A model generated the notes under the pieces. It was not told where the DNA came from, ran no database searches, and saw only the letters and a list, made by a program, of their open reading frames with translations. 28,228 nt of DNA from the NCBI GenBank assembly GCA_948468465.1, contig CAOKJJ010000054.1, positions 1 to 28,228 of the forward strand, in the 5' to 3' direction. A program made the translations under genes and the position numbers. Of the stretch, positions 8,293 to 16,847 are shown piece after piece. Each line of letters begins with the position of its first letter. Positions within the stretch are counted from its first letter, which is position 1. This stretch comes from an uncultured Eubacterium sp. Its GTDB lineage: Bacteria > Bacillota_A > Clostridia > Lachnospirales > Lachnospiraceae.

Positions 8293-10368
8293 ATGCAAAA
8301 CGTAACGATTGTAGTACCTGTATATAAAGACTGGAATAGTCTGGCAGTTTGTCTGGATTCCCTGAAAAGGTTTGTGGATAAAAAACACAGAGTGATGATT
8401 ATGAATGACAGGGGGCCTGAGTGGCAGGAAATGGAGCGGAATATACAGCACTGCATCAAAGGGTACTCGAATTTTTACTATTATATCAATGACCGTAATC
8501 TGGGATTTGTGCGCACTTGCAACCGGGCAGTTATGGAATTAGATGGTACAGACAATGATATCCTGCTTCTAAATTCAGATACGAAAGTTACAGATGGATT
8601 TTTGGAAGAGATGTCAGAAGTGCTTTATCTGCATGAAAAGCATGGGGTTGTCTGTCCAAGAAGCAGCAATGCAACAATTTTGACCATGCCTGTGAAAAAT
8701 AATACAGGAGAACTGTTGGATGAAAAGGTAAGTTATGCAGTGTTTGCACAGGTAAGGCATCTGCTTCCGAGATACAGTGTGATACCTACGGGAGTTGGAT
8801 TTGCATTTTTAGTAAAAAGAGAACTGATAAAAACATTCGGATTATTTGATGAAGTATACAGTTTGGGATATAACGAAGAAAATGATTTTTGCATGAGAAT
8901 CAATCAATATGGATACAGCGTTGTAATGGCAAACCAGGCATTTGTATTTCATTTTGAGGGAAGGTCTTTTGGAAAGGAAAGAATCAGATTAGAGACAGAA
9001 AACCACAGAACATTGTTAAACAGATATCCGTTTTATGATGCAATGATTACCAGATACTTTCAGCATAGTATAATACCAGTGGAATATTTTGCGGATTTAA
9101 TTGCTGAGCATGTATATGAAAAAAGAAGACTTCTTTTCAGTTTGTATGAAATACCAGCTTCCTATAACGGAACAGCACGGTATGGACTATCAATTTTAAA
9201 GCATTTTTATGAACGGTATTCTGATAAGTATGACATTCATATTTTAATCAATGAAATGGCGGACCAGCTGTTTGGGATTTCCAGGCAGTATCCGCATGTA
9301 TGGTATCCTCATAATATAGTGGGCACATTCCATCTGGCATTTGCGCCTTCCCAGATTTTTCATATGGAACATTTGTTTATTTTAAATCGGGTAAGCCTGA
9401 AATATGTCTTCTGTATGCAGGATATTATCAGCCTGCGGAGCAATTATTTGCTGATGGAGGATTATGAGAGATATGATGTCTTTCGCAAATCGATACAATA
9501 TTGTGCGGCTATGACATCGATCAGCCGGTTTTCTCTGGATGACACTATGGCATATTATCACGAGGAATTTACAAAAAGAAAGGTAAAGACCAGGGTGATT
9601 TATCATGGCATATCAAAGGAAAAAATAGTGCTGGCGGATGACAGGCTTCCCTTTGAGCAGTATTTTATAGTATTTGGGAATTTTTATAAGCACAAATTTC
9701 TCAAGGAAACAATACCGTATCTGGAGCAGACGGATGAAAAATTTATTGTATTGGGGAGTGATACGACAGGAAAGATTTCATCGAATATTTACGGTTATCA
9801 GAGCGGAAAGCTGTCAGACGAGTTTATGAATCTGCTGGTCTGTCGTTCAAAAGCAATCTTATTTCCAAGTGTTTATGAAGGATTTGGACTGCCGATTCTG
9901 GATGGCATAAAGTTTCATAAGAAAGTGATTGCAGTAGATAATGAATTGAATCGGGAATTAAAAGAAGCATTTGATAATTTTTCTGAAAATATTTTTTTGT
10001 ATGATTCATTTTCGGAATTGTTAGACAGGATCAAAGAGGTAAGTGAATATCCTAAGGTACGCCTGAAACAGGAGAGCGGTACGGTCCGGACATGGTTTGA
10101 TGCAGCGGAAGAACTGGAAAGTTTTTTGGAAAGTGTTTTTAATGAGCCGTTAGATAAAGAATTGTTGGACGCAAGGTGGAAAGATATGAAATATCTGGAA
10201 GATGTCCACCGAATGTATGTAAGCGGAAACGAAAATAAAATAGGACTGGTATTAAGATTCAAACTATATTTACATAACAATTATCCAAGGCTTTTTATAT
10301 TATTAGGCAAAGTAAAAAGGATGATAAAGAAGGAGAACGGACAGCAGTATGAAGTCGACAATCATTGA
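8293..10368 (+). CDS. Two-domain glycosyltransferase: GT2 fused to GT4-like
   Basis: Predicted 691-residue cytoplasmic enzyme. Residues 1 to about 290 form a GT2 (GT-A) domain: NVTIVVPVYKDW, RNLGFVRTCN (68-77), LNSDT as the DXD region (93-97), and GYNEENDFCMRI as the acidic acceptor motif. After a linker, about 305-640 form a GT-B fold of GT4 type: LYEIPASYNGTARYGL, VFGNFYKHK, and FPSVYEGFGLPILDG, where the first Glu is Glu529 and the usual second Glu of EX7E is Asp537. ATG 8293 is chosen because AGAGGAG (8277-8283) lies 9 bases upstream; the open frame extends back to 8200 without family support. It may add two successive sugars, or act as a polymerase. It overlaps the next gene by 20 bases. 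Confidence 0.85.
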   Translation: MQNVTIVVPVYKDWNSLAVCLDSLKRFVDKKHRVMIMNDRGPEWQEMERNIQHCIKGYSNFYYYINDRNLGFVRTCNRAVMELDGTDNDILLLNSDTKVTDGFLEEMSEVLYLHEKHGVVCPRSSNATILTMPVKNNTGELLDEKVSYAVFAQVRHLLPRYSVIPTGVGFAFLVKRELIKTFGLFDEVYSLGYNEENDFCMRINQYGYSVVMANQAFVFHFEGRSFGKERIRLETENHRTLLNRYPFYDAMITRYFQHSIIPVEYFADLIAEHVYEKRRLLFSLYEIPASYNGTARYGLSILKHFYERYSDKYDIHILINEMADQLFGISRQYPHVWYPHNIVGTFHLAFAPSQIFHMEHLFILNRVSLKYVFCMQDIISLRSNYLLMEDYERYDVFRKSIQYCAAMTSISRFSLDDTMAYYHEEFTKRKVKTRVIYHGISKEKIVLADDRLPFEQYFIVFGNFYKHKFLKETIPYLEQTDEKFIVLGSDTTGKISSNIYGYQSGKLSDEFMNLLVCRSKAILFPSVYEGFGLPILDGIKFHKKVIAVDNELNRELKEAFDNFSENIFLYDSFSELLDRIKEVSEYPKVRLKQESGTVRTWFDAAEELESFLESVFNEPLDKELLDARWKDMKYLEDVHRMYVSGNENKIGLVLRFKLYLHNNYPRLFILLGKVKRMIKKENGQQYEVDNH

Positions 10369-11425
10369 AAAGGATTTAGAGGATGTATGCCGAAGAAATA
10401 TTCCCTGGGAGAACCTGGAGGGTAAAACAGTATTGGTGACAGGCGCTTATGGGATGCTTGCATCGTACATTGTATATATGCTGTTGTATTTGATTGAAAA
10501 GAAAGCGATGCATATCCAAATCATCGTGATTGTCAGGTCAGAAGAAAAGCTGAGGAAAAGGTTTGGAGATATGATCGACAGCAGTTATTTCAAAGTATAT
10601 AAAAGCAGCCTTGATAGGGAATTGAATATCAATGAAGACATTCATTATATGATCCATGCGGCCAGCCCGGCGGATCCGGAATTTTATAAAATCTGTCCGG
10701 CAGAGGTTTTAAAACCAAATGTGATAGGAAACTATTATCTGTTAGAACTTGCTGTGCTAAAAAAGGCGGAAGGATACCTTTTTTTTAGTACGGGGGATAT
10801 TTATGGGGCTGTGGAAGGAAAAGAAGCGATTCATGAGAATGATTATGGGGCCATGGATCCGTTAGACATACACAGCTGCTATGGCGAGAGTAAGCGTATG
10901 GCAGAAACGATGTGCCGATCCTGGCAGCTGCAGAAGGGAGTTCCTGCCAAGATCGTGCGGATATGCCATACGTATGCGCCTACTATGGATGTGGAACATG
11001 ATCCAAGAGTCTTTGCGTCTTTTGTAAAAGATATTCTAAAGAAAAATGACATTGTGATGAAAAGTGATGGAAGTTCCAAAAGGACTTTCTGTTATATAGC
11101 AGATGCACTGGCAGCTTTTTTTCTGGTGCTGTTTCGCGGGAGACCAGGTGAAGCTTATAACGTATGCAATACAGATGAATTTTACAGCATAGCAGAATTG
11201 GCGGAAATTTTGGCAGGCTTGTATCCGCAGCTTGGGCTTAACGTAATACGTCAGGATAGGAAACAGGATGATGCATATGTGGAAAACACCACGGCAAACA
11301 GTATTCCGCATGATAACAGCAAATTAAAACAGCTTGGATGGCAAGCGGAGTATGATATCAGAACTGGATTCAGGCGGGTAGTTGAAGGTATCATACAGAT
11401 GGAAGATATCAATAAAACCGAATAA
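10349..11425 (+). CDS. NAD-dependent epimerase/dehydratase (extended SDR) of nucleotide-sugar metabolism
   Basis: Cytoplasmic extended short-chain dehydrogenase of 358 residues. The dinucleotide motif is TGAYGMLAS (31-39), with Ala38 where the third Gly usually lies. FFSTGDIYG (145-153) holds the catalytic Thr148, and YGESK gives Tyr178 and Lys182. The 4,6-dehydratase Asp-Glu pair (T-D-E) is absent: the equivalent is T-G-D. It also lacks the TSDKCY signature of CDP-glucose 4,6-dehydratase, so it is not a clear RfbB or RfbG. It could be a 4-epimerase, a decarboxylase-like enzyme, or a 4-ketoreductase that finishes the CDP-sugar made by genes at 20353-24249. The substrate is not decided by sequence. 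The closest strong SD, AAGGAG, is 13 bases upstream. Confidence 0.85.
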   Translation: MKSTIIEKDLEDVCRRNIPWENLEGKTVLVTGAYGMLASYIVYMLLYLIEKKAMHIQIIVIVRSEEKLRKRFGDMIDSSYFKVYKSSLDRELNINEDIHYMIHAASPADPEFYKICPAEVLKPNVIGNYYLLELAVLKKAEGYLFFSTGDIYGAVEGKEAIHENDYGAMDPLDIHSCYGESKRMAETMCRSWQLQKGVPAKIVRICHTYAPTMDVEHDPRVFASFVKDILKKNDIVMKSDGSSKRTFCYIADALAAFFLVLFRGRPGEAYNVCNTDEFYSIAELAEILAGLYPQLGLNVIRQDRKQDDAYVENTTANSIPHDNSKLKQLGWQAEYDIRTGFRRVVEGIIQMEDINKTE

Positions 11426-11438
11426 AGGACGGATCGTT

Positions 11439-13595
11439 ATGAATGATTTGACAGATGCATATACACTGACGAAGAAATTTTTACTTGCGTCAGCGATCTG
11501 GCTGGCTGCGGTTTCATCTGTTTTTCTAAGCAGGCTGTCTTACATAAAAGAAAATTGTTTTATTGAGGATGGATTTAAGCTTCAGCTGATTCAATGGAAT
11601 GATATGGATATGCAGGAAGACAAATATGTCATTACAGGCACAGATGCGTTTATCATCTATGATCTGGGTGAGGAGCAAAGGCTTTTTAATGGGAAGCTCT
11701 ATCTGAAAAGCGTGACAGAGGAGGAAATACCGGTACAGATTTTCTATGCAGGCAGGAATAAGAAGTTTAGGGAAGAAAATAGTTATTTTTCAAAGATAAA
11801 AAAGGGAAAAGATGATTTGATCCTGCAGTTTCCGGATACAAATATTCAGTACCTGCGCGTGGATATTTGCAAAAATACAGGTGAACAGGTTACAAGAATC
11901 AGGCAGATGACAGCTGCAGCAAAAGATAACGATATTTACCTGAAAATATTTTCGATATTTTATAACAAGTGGGGGCTGGCGGCTGCGTTTCTGATGATTT
12001 TGGGAGTTGTCCTATATTTTCGCCAGCTCAGGGATTTTGCAGGCAGGCATGAATATCTGACAGCATGTGTATGTGTGCTGCTATGCGTTACCGGTTTGTA
12101 TTGGAAATATATTTTTGGGGATCAATATTTTATTTTTTATGATGTGGCTGGTGATTCGCTGTTTCAGACCTATCCAAACCTGCTTCATACGGCCAGACGG
12201 ATACAGGATGGGGAATGGGCGGCAAGGTTCAGCTTTTCCATTGCGCTTGGTGATGCACAAAGCGCGCTGCTGCCTGATTTGCATAACTGGATTGCTTTAT
12301 TTGGGGAAGAACATATTGCATATTTGTTAGGGCTCAGTCAATGGATGAAGGTTGTTTTGGCGGGTATCCTGGCCTATGTATTTGCAAGGCTGTACGGCCT
12401 GCAGCATAGGGCAGGCCTGATGGCAGCGCTTGCATATGCTTTTAATTCGGAATTTATGATCAGGGGTGCGTGGATCAGTTATCCCAATACGGCATTGCTT
12501 TTGATTTTATGGCTGACAGCTTATGAATATTTGCATGTTAAGAAACGGATGTGGTATCTTCCCATTGCTACGGTAAGTTTTTTTTACTCTATAGATATAT
12601 ACTATTGTGTATTTTGGGGTGCTGTTTTAGGTGCATACATTGTATTCCGAAAATTATCAGAAGAAGGGATATCGAAAAAGACAGCGGTAGATTTGTGCAA
12701 AACAGAATGCATCTATTTGTTTTTTGCAGCGCTGGGCATGGCGGATACAGTCATCAGCAGAATATCGAATGTCTTAAGTTCCGTGCGATTTACAGGCAAT
12801 GTCAGCAATTTTGATTCTTTAAAGCTTTTTACATCTTTAAAAGCAGTTTTGACAGCGTTTGCAAGGACATTTGGAATGTCTGTAAACGGCATTACAGATT
12901 ATAAAGGGAAAGGAAATTTTCTGGAAGGGCCTGCATTTTATTGTGGAATATGGATGGTGCTGCTTGTACCCGTTTCGATTTATTATATGCCGGGAAGGAA
13001 GAAAAAATTTTATATTTTGGGGTATGCCCTGTTTGGAATTTATATGGGAATCGTACCTGTCCGGTTCATTGTAAATGGATTTGCAGGTGATAAATACAAA
13101 TTAAATGCGCTTTGGGTCATTGTGCTTGTCCTTTTAACGGCAATGCATGGCCTGCGGCTGTTATTTGAGAAAGATATTGAATTTGGAAAAACGGGTCGCC
13201 TGATTTTTAACCTTACGGTTGGGGCTGCCGCGGCTGGAATGATTTTATTATTATGTATGGGTTATGCAGTAAGGCTGGACAGCTGGCTGATCAGCGTGGG
13301 ATTTATAGCCGGATATGGAATACTGATGAACCTGATGTTTTGGGGCAGAATGACGCGCAGGCGTACAGCGGGGATTTTATGTATTTGTATGATGGCAGAA
13401 GTTCTTTCTGTATCGTGGGAGTGTGTCAATGACCGGACGGTTGTAACGAAGGAGCAGATGGAAGAGGGCAGATTTTATAACAGCGCTTACCAGGAGACGG
13501 TAGATGCGTTAAAGGAGTCAGATACAGGCTGGTACAGGCTGGAGAAAAAGTCAGGTTCTGTGTTCTTCTGTGATCCGTTAGGCCAGGGCTATTAA
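11439..13595 (+). CDS. YfhO-family GT-C membrane protein, N-terminal 718 residues (interrupted gene)
   Basis: Polytopic membrane protein related to YfhO (PF09586), which in Bacillus/Listeria transfers sugars from undecaprenyl phosphate to an extracellular polymer. TM1 is at about 12-32. An extracellular beta domain of about 150 residues follows (EDGFKLQLIQWND to about 165). Then about ten or more TM segments, beginning FLMILGVVLYF, with the first long loop carrying YDVAGDSLFQTYPN. ATG 11439 is preferred, with AAGGA 9 bases upstream; the longer frame from 11382 runs inside the SDR gene. The product stops at TAA 13593-13595, in the middle of a conserved stretch whose continuation is encoded in the same frame downstream (13638-14654). 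Full length would be about 1,071 residues. Confidence 0.8.
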   Translation: MNDLTDAYTLTKKFLLASAIWLAAVSSVFLSRLSYIKENCFIEDGFKLQLIQWNDMDMQEDKYVITGTDAFIIYDLGEEQRLFNGKLYLKSVTEEEIPVQIFYAGRNKKFREENSYFSKIKKGKDDLILQFPDTNIQYLRVDICKNTGEQVTRIRQMTAAAKDNDIYLKIFSIFYNKWGLAAAFLMILGVVLYFRQLRDFAGRHEYLTACVCVLLCVTGLYWKYIFGDQYFIFYDVAGDSLFQTYPNLLHTARRIQDGEWAARFSFSIALGDAQSALLPDLHNWIALFGEEHIAYLLGLSQWMKVVLAGILAYVFARLYGLQHRAGLMAALAYAFNSEFMIRGAWISYPNTALLLILWLTAYEYLHVKKRMWYLPIATVSFFYSIDIYYCVFWGAVLGAYIVFRKLSEEGISKKTAVDLCKTECIYLFFAALGMADTVISRISNVLSSVRFTGNVSNFDSLKLFTSLKAVLTAFARTFGMSVNGITDYKGKGNFLEGPAFYCGIWMVLLVPVSIYYMPGRKKKFYILGYALFGIYMGIVPVRFIVNGFAGDKYKLNALWVIVLVLLTAMHGLRLLFEKDIEFGKTGRLIFNLTVGAAAAGMILLLCMGYAVRLDSWLISVGFIAGYGILMNLMFWGRMTRRRTAGILCICMMAEVLSVSWECVNDRTVVTKEQMEEGRFYNSAYQETVDALKESDTGWYRLEKKSGSVFFCDPLGQGY
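13593..13595 (+). other. In-frame TAA interrupting the YfhO-like gene
   Basis: The frame reads DPLGQGY, TAA, then GTTAYIGGIGAGTDMNGIF without any shift, and both sides fit one YfhO-like domain. A single change such as CAA to TAA would create it. It could be a fixed nonsense mutation, a mixed-strain allele or a base-call error. Confidence 0.8.
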
Positions 13596-13637
13596 GGCAC
13601 TACAGCATATATCGGCGGGATAGGTGCAGGTACGGAC

Positions 13638-14654
13638 ATGAATGGTATATTTAACAGGCTGGGGCTGCCGCATTCCGGAGCCGGATTCTTTTATGGAAGC
13701 GGCGGAAATCTTTATGCAGATGCATTGTTTGGGGTTAAGTATTACCTGATTGAAAAAGGGAGGACACCTGATGCCTATGGGCTGTCTTATCTGATGACAG
13801 TGGATGGGGTAGATATTTATAAAAATGAATTTGCATTACCGCTTGCATATACCTATAGCCAGGCGATGTCCCAAAAGGAGTTTATGAAATATTCCGAAGC
13901 AGACAGGCGCAGGATTTTGCTGCAGAATTGTGTTTTAGAAGATGCAGACAATGCAGGCGCAGAATCCGGGTCATTTACGGATACGAGGAAGATGAAGCGG
14001 GCAGATGTTGTGTATAAGAAGGGGAAATACTATCCGGATATTCCGAAAGGCAGCGTGCTTATCATACAGATCAAGGCGGATATCAATGGAATGCGGGTGA
14101 TGCATTATGAGGATGGGCAGCACAATCGTGCCAGCCGGTATTTTAATGCGGAGTCAGATAATGAGATTGAGCTGTATGTGGAAGATTTGTATACCGTGTG
14201 GTTTGATTTTTCAAAGAAGGATTGGAAAAAGAAGCCGCAGATCACATTTTACTGCCAGGATGCAGAGACGTATTACGCAAATATGCAGGAAAATATACAG
14301 GCTTTGAAGGAAGATACGGTAAAAATTACAGATACTGCAAAAAATCATATCCAGGGACAGGTTACGTGCCCGGATGAGAGGATACTGGCTTCGTCTATTC
14401 CATATGATGCACACTGGAATGTAATTGTAAATGGAGCCAAAGCAGACATTTTGAAAGTGAATACAGGGTTTATCGGGACAAAACTGGCAGCAGGAGAGCA
14501 TACCATAGAGTTTATTTATCAAACAAACAGCTGGCTTTATGATAACAAATTTAAATGTGTGGGTTTTCTGCTGGCAATTCTTGCGGCTGTCAGCCATTTT
14601 GTAAGGAGAAAAAAGACAAATGAAGAAAATATCAGTAGTAGTGCCTGTTTATAA
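13638..14654 (+). CDS. YfhO-family GT-C membrane protein, C-terminal part (downstream of in-frame stop)
   Basis: In-frame continuation of the gene at 11439. It holds LYADALFGVKYYLI, the YfhO-type end-of-domain motif, then a large extracellular beta-rich region, and finally PYDAHWNVIVNGAKADILKV and a last TM segment (FKCVGFLLAILAAVSHFV) before a basic tail; this is the typical YfhO C-terminus. ATG 13638 is only the first start after the stop, with no good ribosome site, so independent translation is doubtful. The 3' end overlaps the GtrB-like GT2 gene by 35 bases. Treat it with 11439-13595 as one broken gene. Confidence 0.75.
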   Translation: MNGIFNRLGLPHSGAGFFYGSGGNLYADALFGVKYYLIEKGRTPDAYGLSYLMTVDGVDIYKNEFALPLAYTYSQAMSQKEFMKYSEADRRRILLQNCVLEDADNAGAESGSFTDTRKMKRADVVYKKGKYYPDIPKGSVLIIQIKADINGMRVMHYEDGQHNRASRYFNAESDNEIELYVEDLYTVWFDFSKKDWKKKPQITFYCQDAETYYANMQENIQALKEDTVKITDTAKNHIQGQVTCPDERILASSIPYDAHWNVIVNGAKADILKVNTGFIGTKLAAGEHTIEFIYQTNSWLYDNKFKCVGFLLAILAAVSHFVRRKKTNEENISSSACL

Positions 14655-15555
14655 TGAAGAAGGCAATGTAAAGGAACTTCATAAAGAAATTCAGGAAGTT
14701 TGTGAACGGGAAAAGTATGAATATGAAATTATTTTTGTTGATGATGGCTCGAACGACCGGACAGAGGAAATATGTATGCAGCTTCATCCCTTAAAATATA
14801 TCAGGTTGCGGAGAAATTTTGGACAGACTGCCGCAATGGATGCCGGGATTAAGGCTGCACAGTACGATTATATTGTAACTATGGACGGAGACCGTCAGAA
14901 CGACCCGGCGGATATACCAAAGATGATTGCATATCTGGAAGAAAACCAGCTGGATGTTGTATCTGGATGGAGGAAAAACCGCAAAGATACGGCTATGAAA
15001 AAATTTACATCCAGGGGCGCGAACCTTCTGCGGGGGATGATTGTAAAAGACCATATCCACGATAGCGGATGCTCCTTAAAAGTGTACCGCGCAAAGTGTT
15101 TTGAAGGAGTGACCCTTTATGGGGAGATGCACCGTTTTATTCCGGCCCTGCTGCGGACGAAAGGATTTACAGTAGGCGAGGTCGTTGTGAATCATCGCCC
15201 GCGGACAAAAGGGGTGACAAAATATAACTGGAAACGGACATTTAAGGGGTTTGTAGATATGGTGTCAGTATGGTTTTGGAATAAATATTCTACAAGGCCG
15301 CTGCATATGATGGGAAGCCTGGGGCTTGTTTCTATGTTTTTCGGATTTTGCTGCGGGGTGTGGTCTGTGGCGCTGTTTGCATCAGGGTATAAGATGTCTA
15401 ATAATATTATGCCGCCGCTTCTGACCGTGTTTTTTATCATTATTGGGCTTTTGCTTTTTATTTTTGGGCTTATGAGCGATGTGCTGGTAAAGACTTATTA
15501 TGGGGCGGGTGCGGACCAGCCTTACTGCATTAAGAAAAAAATTGAGAATAAATAG
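14620..15555 (+). CDS. DPM1/GtrB-like polyprenyl-phosphate glycosyltransferase (GT2 with two C-terminal TM helices)
   Basis: Predicted 311-residue GT2 that charges polyprenyl phosphate with a sugar at the inner membrane face. Motifs: ISVVVPVYNEEGNV at the N-terminus, FVDDGSNDRT, the DXD-type MDGDRQNDP (about 88-96), and HRPRTKGVTKYNW, typical of GtrB/CsbB enzymes. Two hydrophobic helices (about 229-253 and 264-288) anchor the C-terminus. AAGGAG lies 11 bases before ATG 14620. Its position between two GT-C genes matches CsbB/YfhO-type pairs, where this enzyme makes the lipid donor used outside. The sugar is unknown. Confidence 0.92.
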   Translation: MKKISVVVPVYNEEGNVKELHKEIQEVCEREKYEYEIIFVDDGSNDRTEEICMQLHPLKYIRLRRNFGQTAAMDAGIKAAQYDYIVTMDGDRQNDPADIPKMIAYLEENQLDVVSGWRKNRKDTAMKKFTSRGANLLRGMIVKDHIHDSGCSLKVYRAKCFEGVTLYGEMHRFIPALLRTKGFTVGEVVVNHRPRTKGVTKYNWKRTFKGFVDMVSVWFWNKYSTRPLHMMGSLGLVSMFFGFCCGVWSVALFASGYKMSNNIMPPLLTVFFIIIGLLLFIFGLMSDVLVKTYYGAGADQPYCIKKKIENK

Positions 15556-15566
15556 CAGATGGATTT

Positions 15567-16847
15567 GTGCAAAAGATGTTTGGATTAATGATAAGGAGGC
15601 CGGGCAGGATTACTGCATGGGGAACAAAGGTGAAAGAAAATAAATTTGCATGGAGGATATTTGGAATTGTTTTGTGTCTGTTTTTTTGTGTATTGGCTTA
15701 CTGGGTAGTCCGGTACTGGGAATATATGCCGTATGTGGACGAGTCTGCGACGTTTTCCGCAGTCAGTAATTTTATGAGGGAGGGACTTCCCAGGGTTGGC
15801 GTTGCAAAGAAATCTGTAATGTATGATGTGCCGCCGAATGTCCAATATTATTGGACATATCTTGTGGAAATCATCCTGAGGGTTCCGGTGCAGCTTGTGG
15901 GAAAATGCCTGCATGCGGATAACCTGCAGCCGATTACAAACCTGATATTTGCGGCGGGGACATTATATGTACTTTTTTTAAAAGTACGGGTATGGCTGCG
16001 CCATGGCGGGGGAAAAGAAAAAAGGGTCTATGTCTTTGTTTTTGATATGGTGCTGCTTGCGGTGATGTGCTCTGAAGGGTTTATGACATTTGCGCATTAT
16101 GTAAGATATTACATTTTTGCAATGATGACATTTTTGTATAGCCTGGTTATGATACCAATTTATCTGGATGATTTAAATGGGGGAAGGAATGTCTGGAAGG
16201 CCTTTGCACTTGGAATGTTGCCATGTATCTTCCATCTGCTTTATGTGCCGTACTGCCTGCTTGTATTTGTGCTTACTGTCTGGGAGATGAAAAAGCAGGG
16301 TCTGCTAAAGGGAAAGTTTTTAGCAGCAGCTGTGCCGGCGCTGCTTGTGGCTGCGGCAGGCGCGGCATATGTGCTGGCGACTCGCCGTACAGGCATTTTG
16401 GGTATGATACAGGGGATCAGCAGAAACTATCTGGTTCGTTATGCTGCAATCATTATCTCTCTGCATCCGGCAGAACTTATATTGGCAGCCGCGGTAGTGG
16501 TTCTGCTTGCGGCCTATTGCCATAGGCTGCCCACTCTGTTAAGAAAGGCCGTTGCTTTGGCAGGGTTCAATATTTTGCTTAACGGACTGTTTGTTGGAAA
16601 TGGTATTTATACATATCCAAGGTACTGCTGGCCGATGCGGATATGCTATATTCTGTTGGCAGCTGCTGCTTTATGGACGGTTACAGACAGGTTATGCAGC
16701 TGTATCAGGGGAAATAGCATGGTTGTTTATATGGCTGCATCCCTGTGCTTTTTGGCATGGGGGGGGGAAGCAGGGCAAATATGCAGGGATATGCCGGCCT
16801 GCCGCTTGTATCCTGGGAAGAATATGGACAGATGGAAAATTCTGTAA
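15567..16847 (+). CDS. GT-C (GT39/ArnT-like) membrane glycosyltransferase, truncated by a poly-G frameshift
   Basis: Multi-TM protein. TM1 (FGIVLCLFFCVLAYWVVRY) is followed by MPYVDESATFSAV, the acidic first extracellular loop motif typical of GT-C enzymes, then FAHYVRYYIF and about ten further hydrophobic segments. In this sequence the frame is intact to Trp398-Gly400, inside a run of nine G (16759-16767), then reads 26 unrelated residues to a stop. The correct downstream frame is 16745-17245; ten or seven G would join them into about 559 or 558 residues. Thus all TM helices remain but the C-terminal soluble domain is lost. The start is uncertain: GTG 15567, ATG 15576 and ATG 15588 all lack a strong ribosome site. 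Confidence 0.75.
   Translation: MQKMFGLMIRRPGRITAWGTKVKENKFAWRIFGIVLCLFFCVLAYWVVRYWEYMPYVDESATFSAVSNFMREGLPRVGVAKKSVMYDVPPNVQYYWTYLVEIILRVPVQLVGKCLHADNLQPITNLIFAAGTLYVLFLKVRVWLRHGGGKEKRVYVFVFDMVLLAVMCSEGFMTFAHYVRYYIFAMMTFLYSLVMIPIYLDDLNGGRNVWKAFALGMLPCIFHLLYVPYCLLVFVLTVWEMKKQGLLKGKFLAAAVPALLVAAAGAAYVLATRRTGILGMIQGISRNYLVRYAAIIISLHPAELILAAAVVVLLAAYCHRLPTLLRKAVALAGFNILLNGLFVGNGIYTYPRYCWPMRICYILLAAAALWTVTDRLCSCIRGNSMVVYMAASLCFLAWGGEAGQICRDMPACRLYPGKNMDRWKIL

Noticed and set aside
10779..10786. T8 tract (also T8 at 12578-12585 and A8 at 19623-19630) as further phase-variation sites
   Set aside because: The reading frame is continuous across all three, and A/T runs of this length are ordinary in this base composition.
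10349..11425. CDP-glucose 4,6-dehydratase completing the rfbF-rfbH pathway
   Set aside because: The T-D-E dyad and the TSDKCY segment of RfbG are absent.
13638..14654. Independent soluble protein gene
   Set aside because: It continues the upstream YfhO-like protein in the same frame and has no convincing ribosome site.
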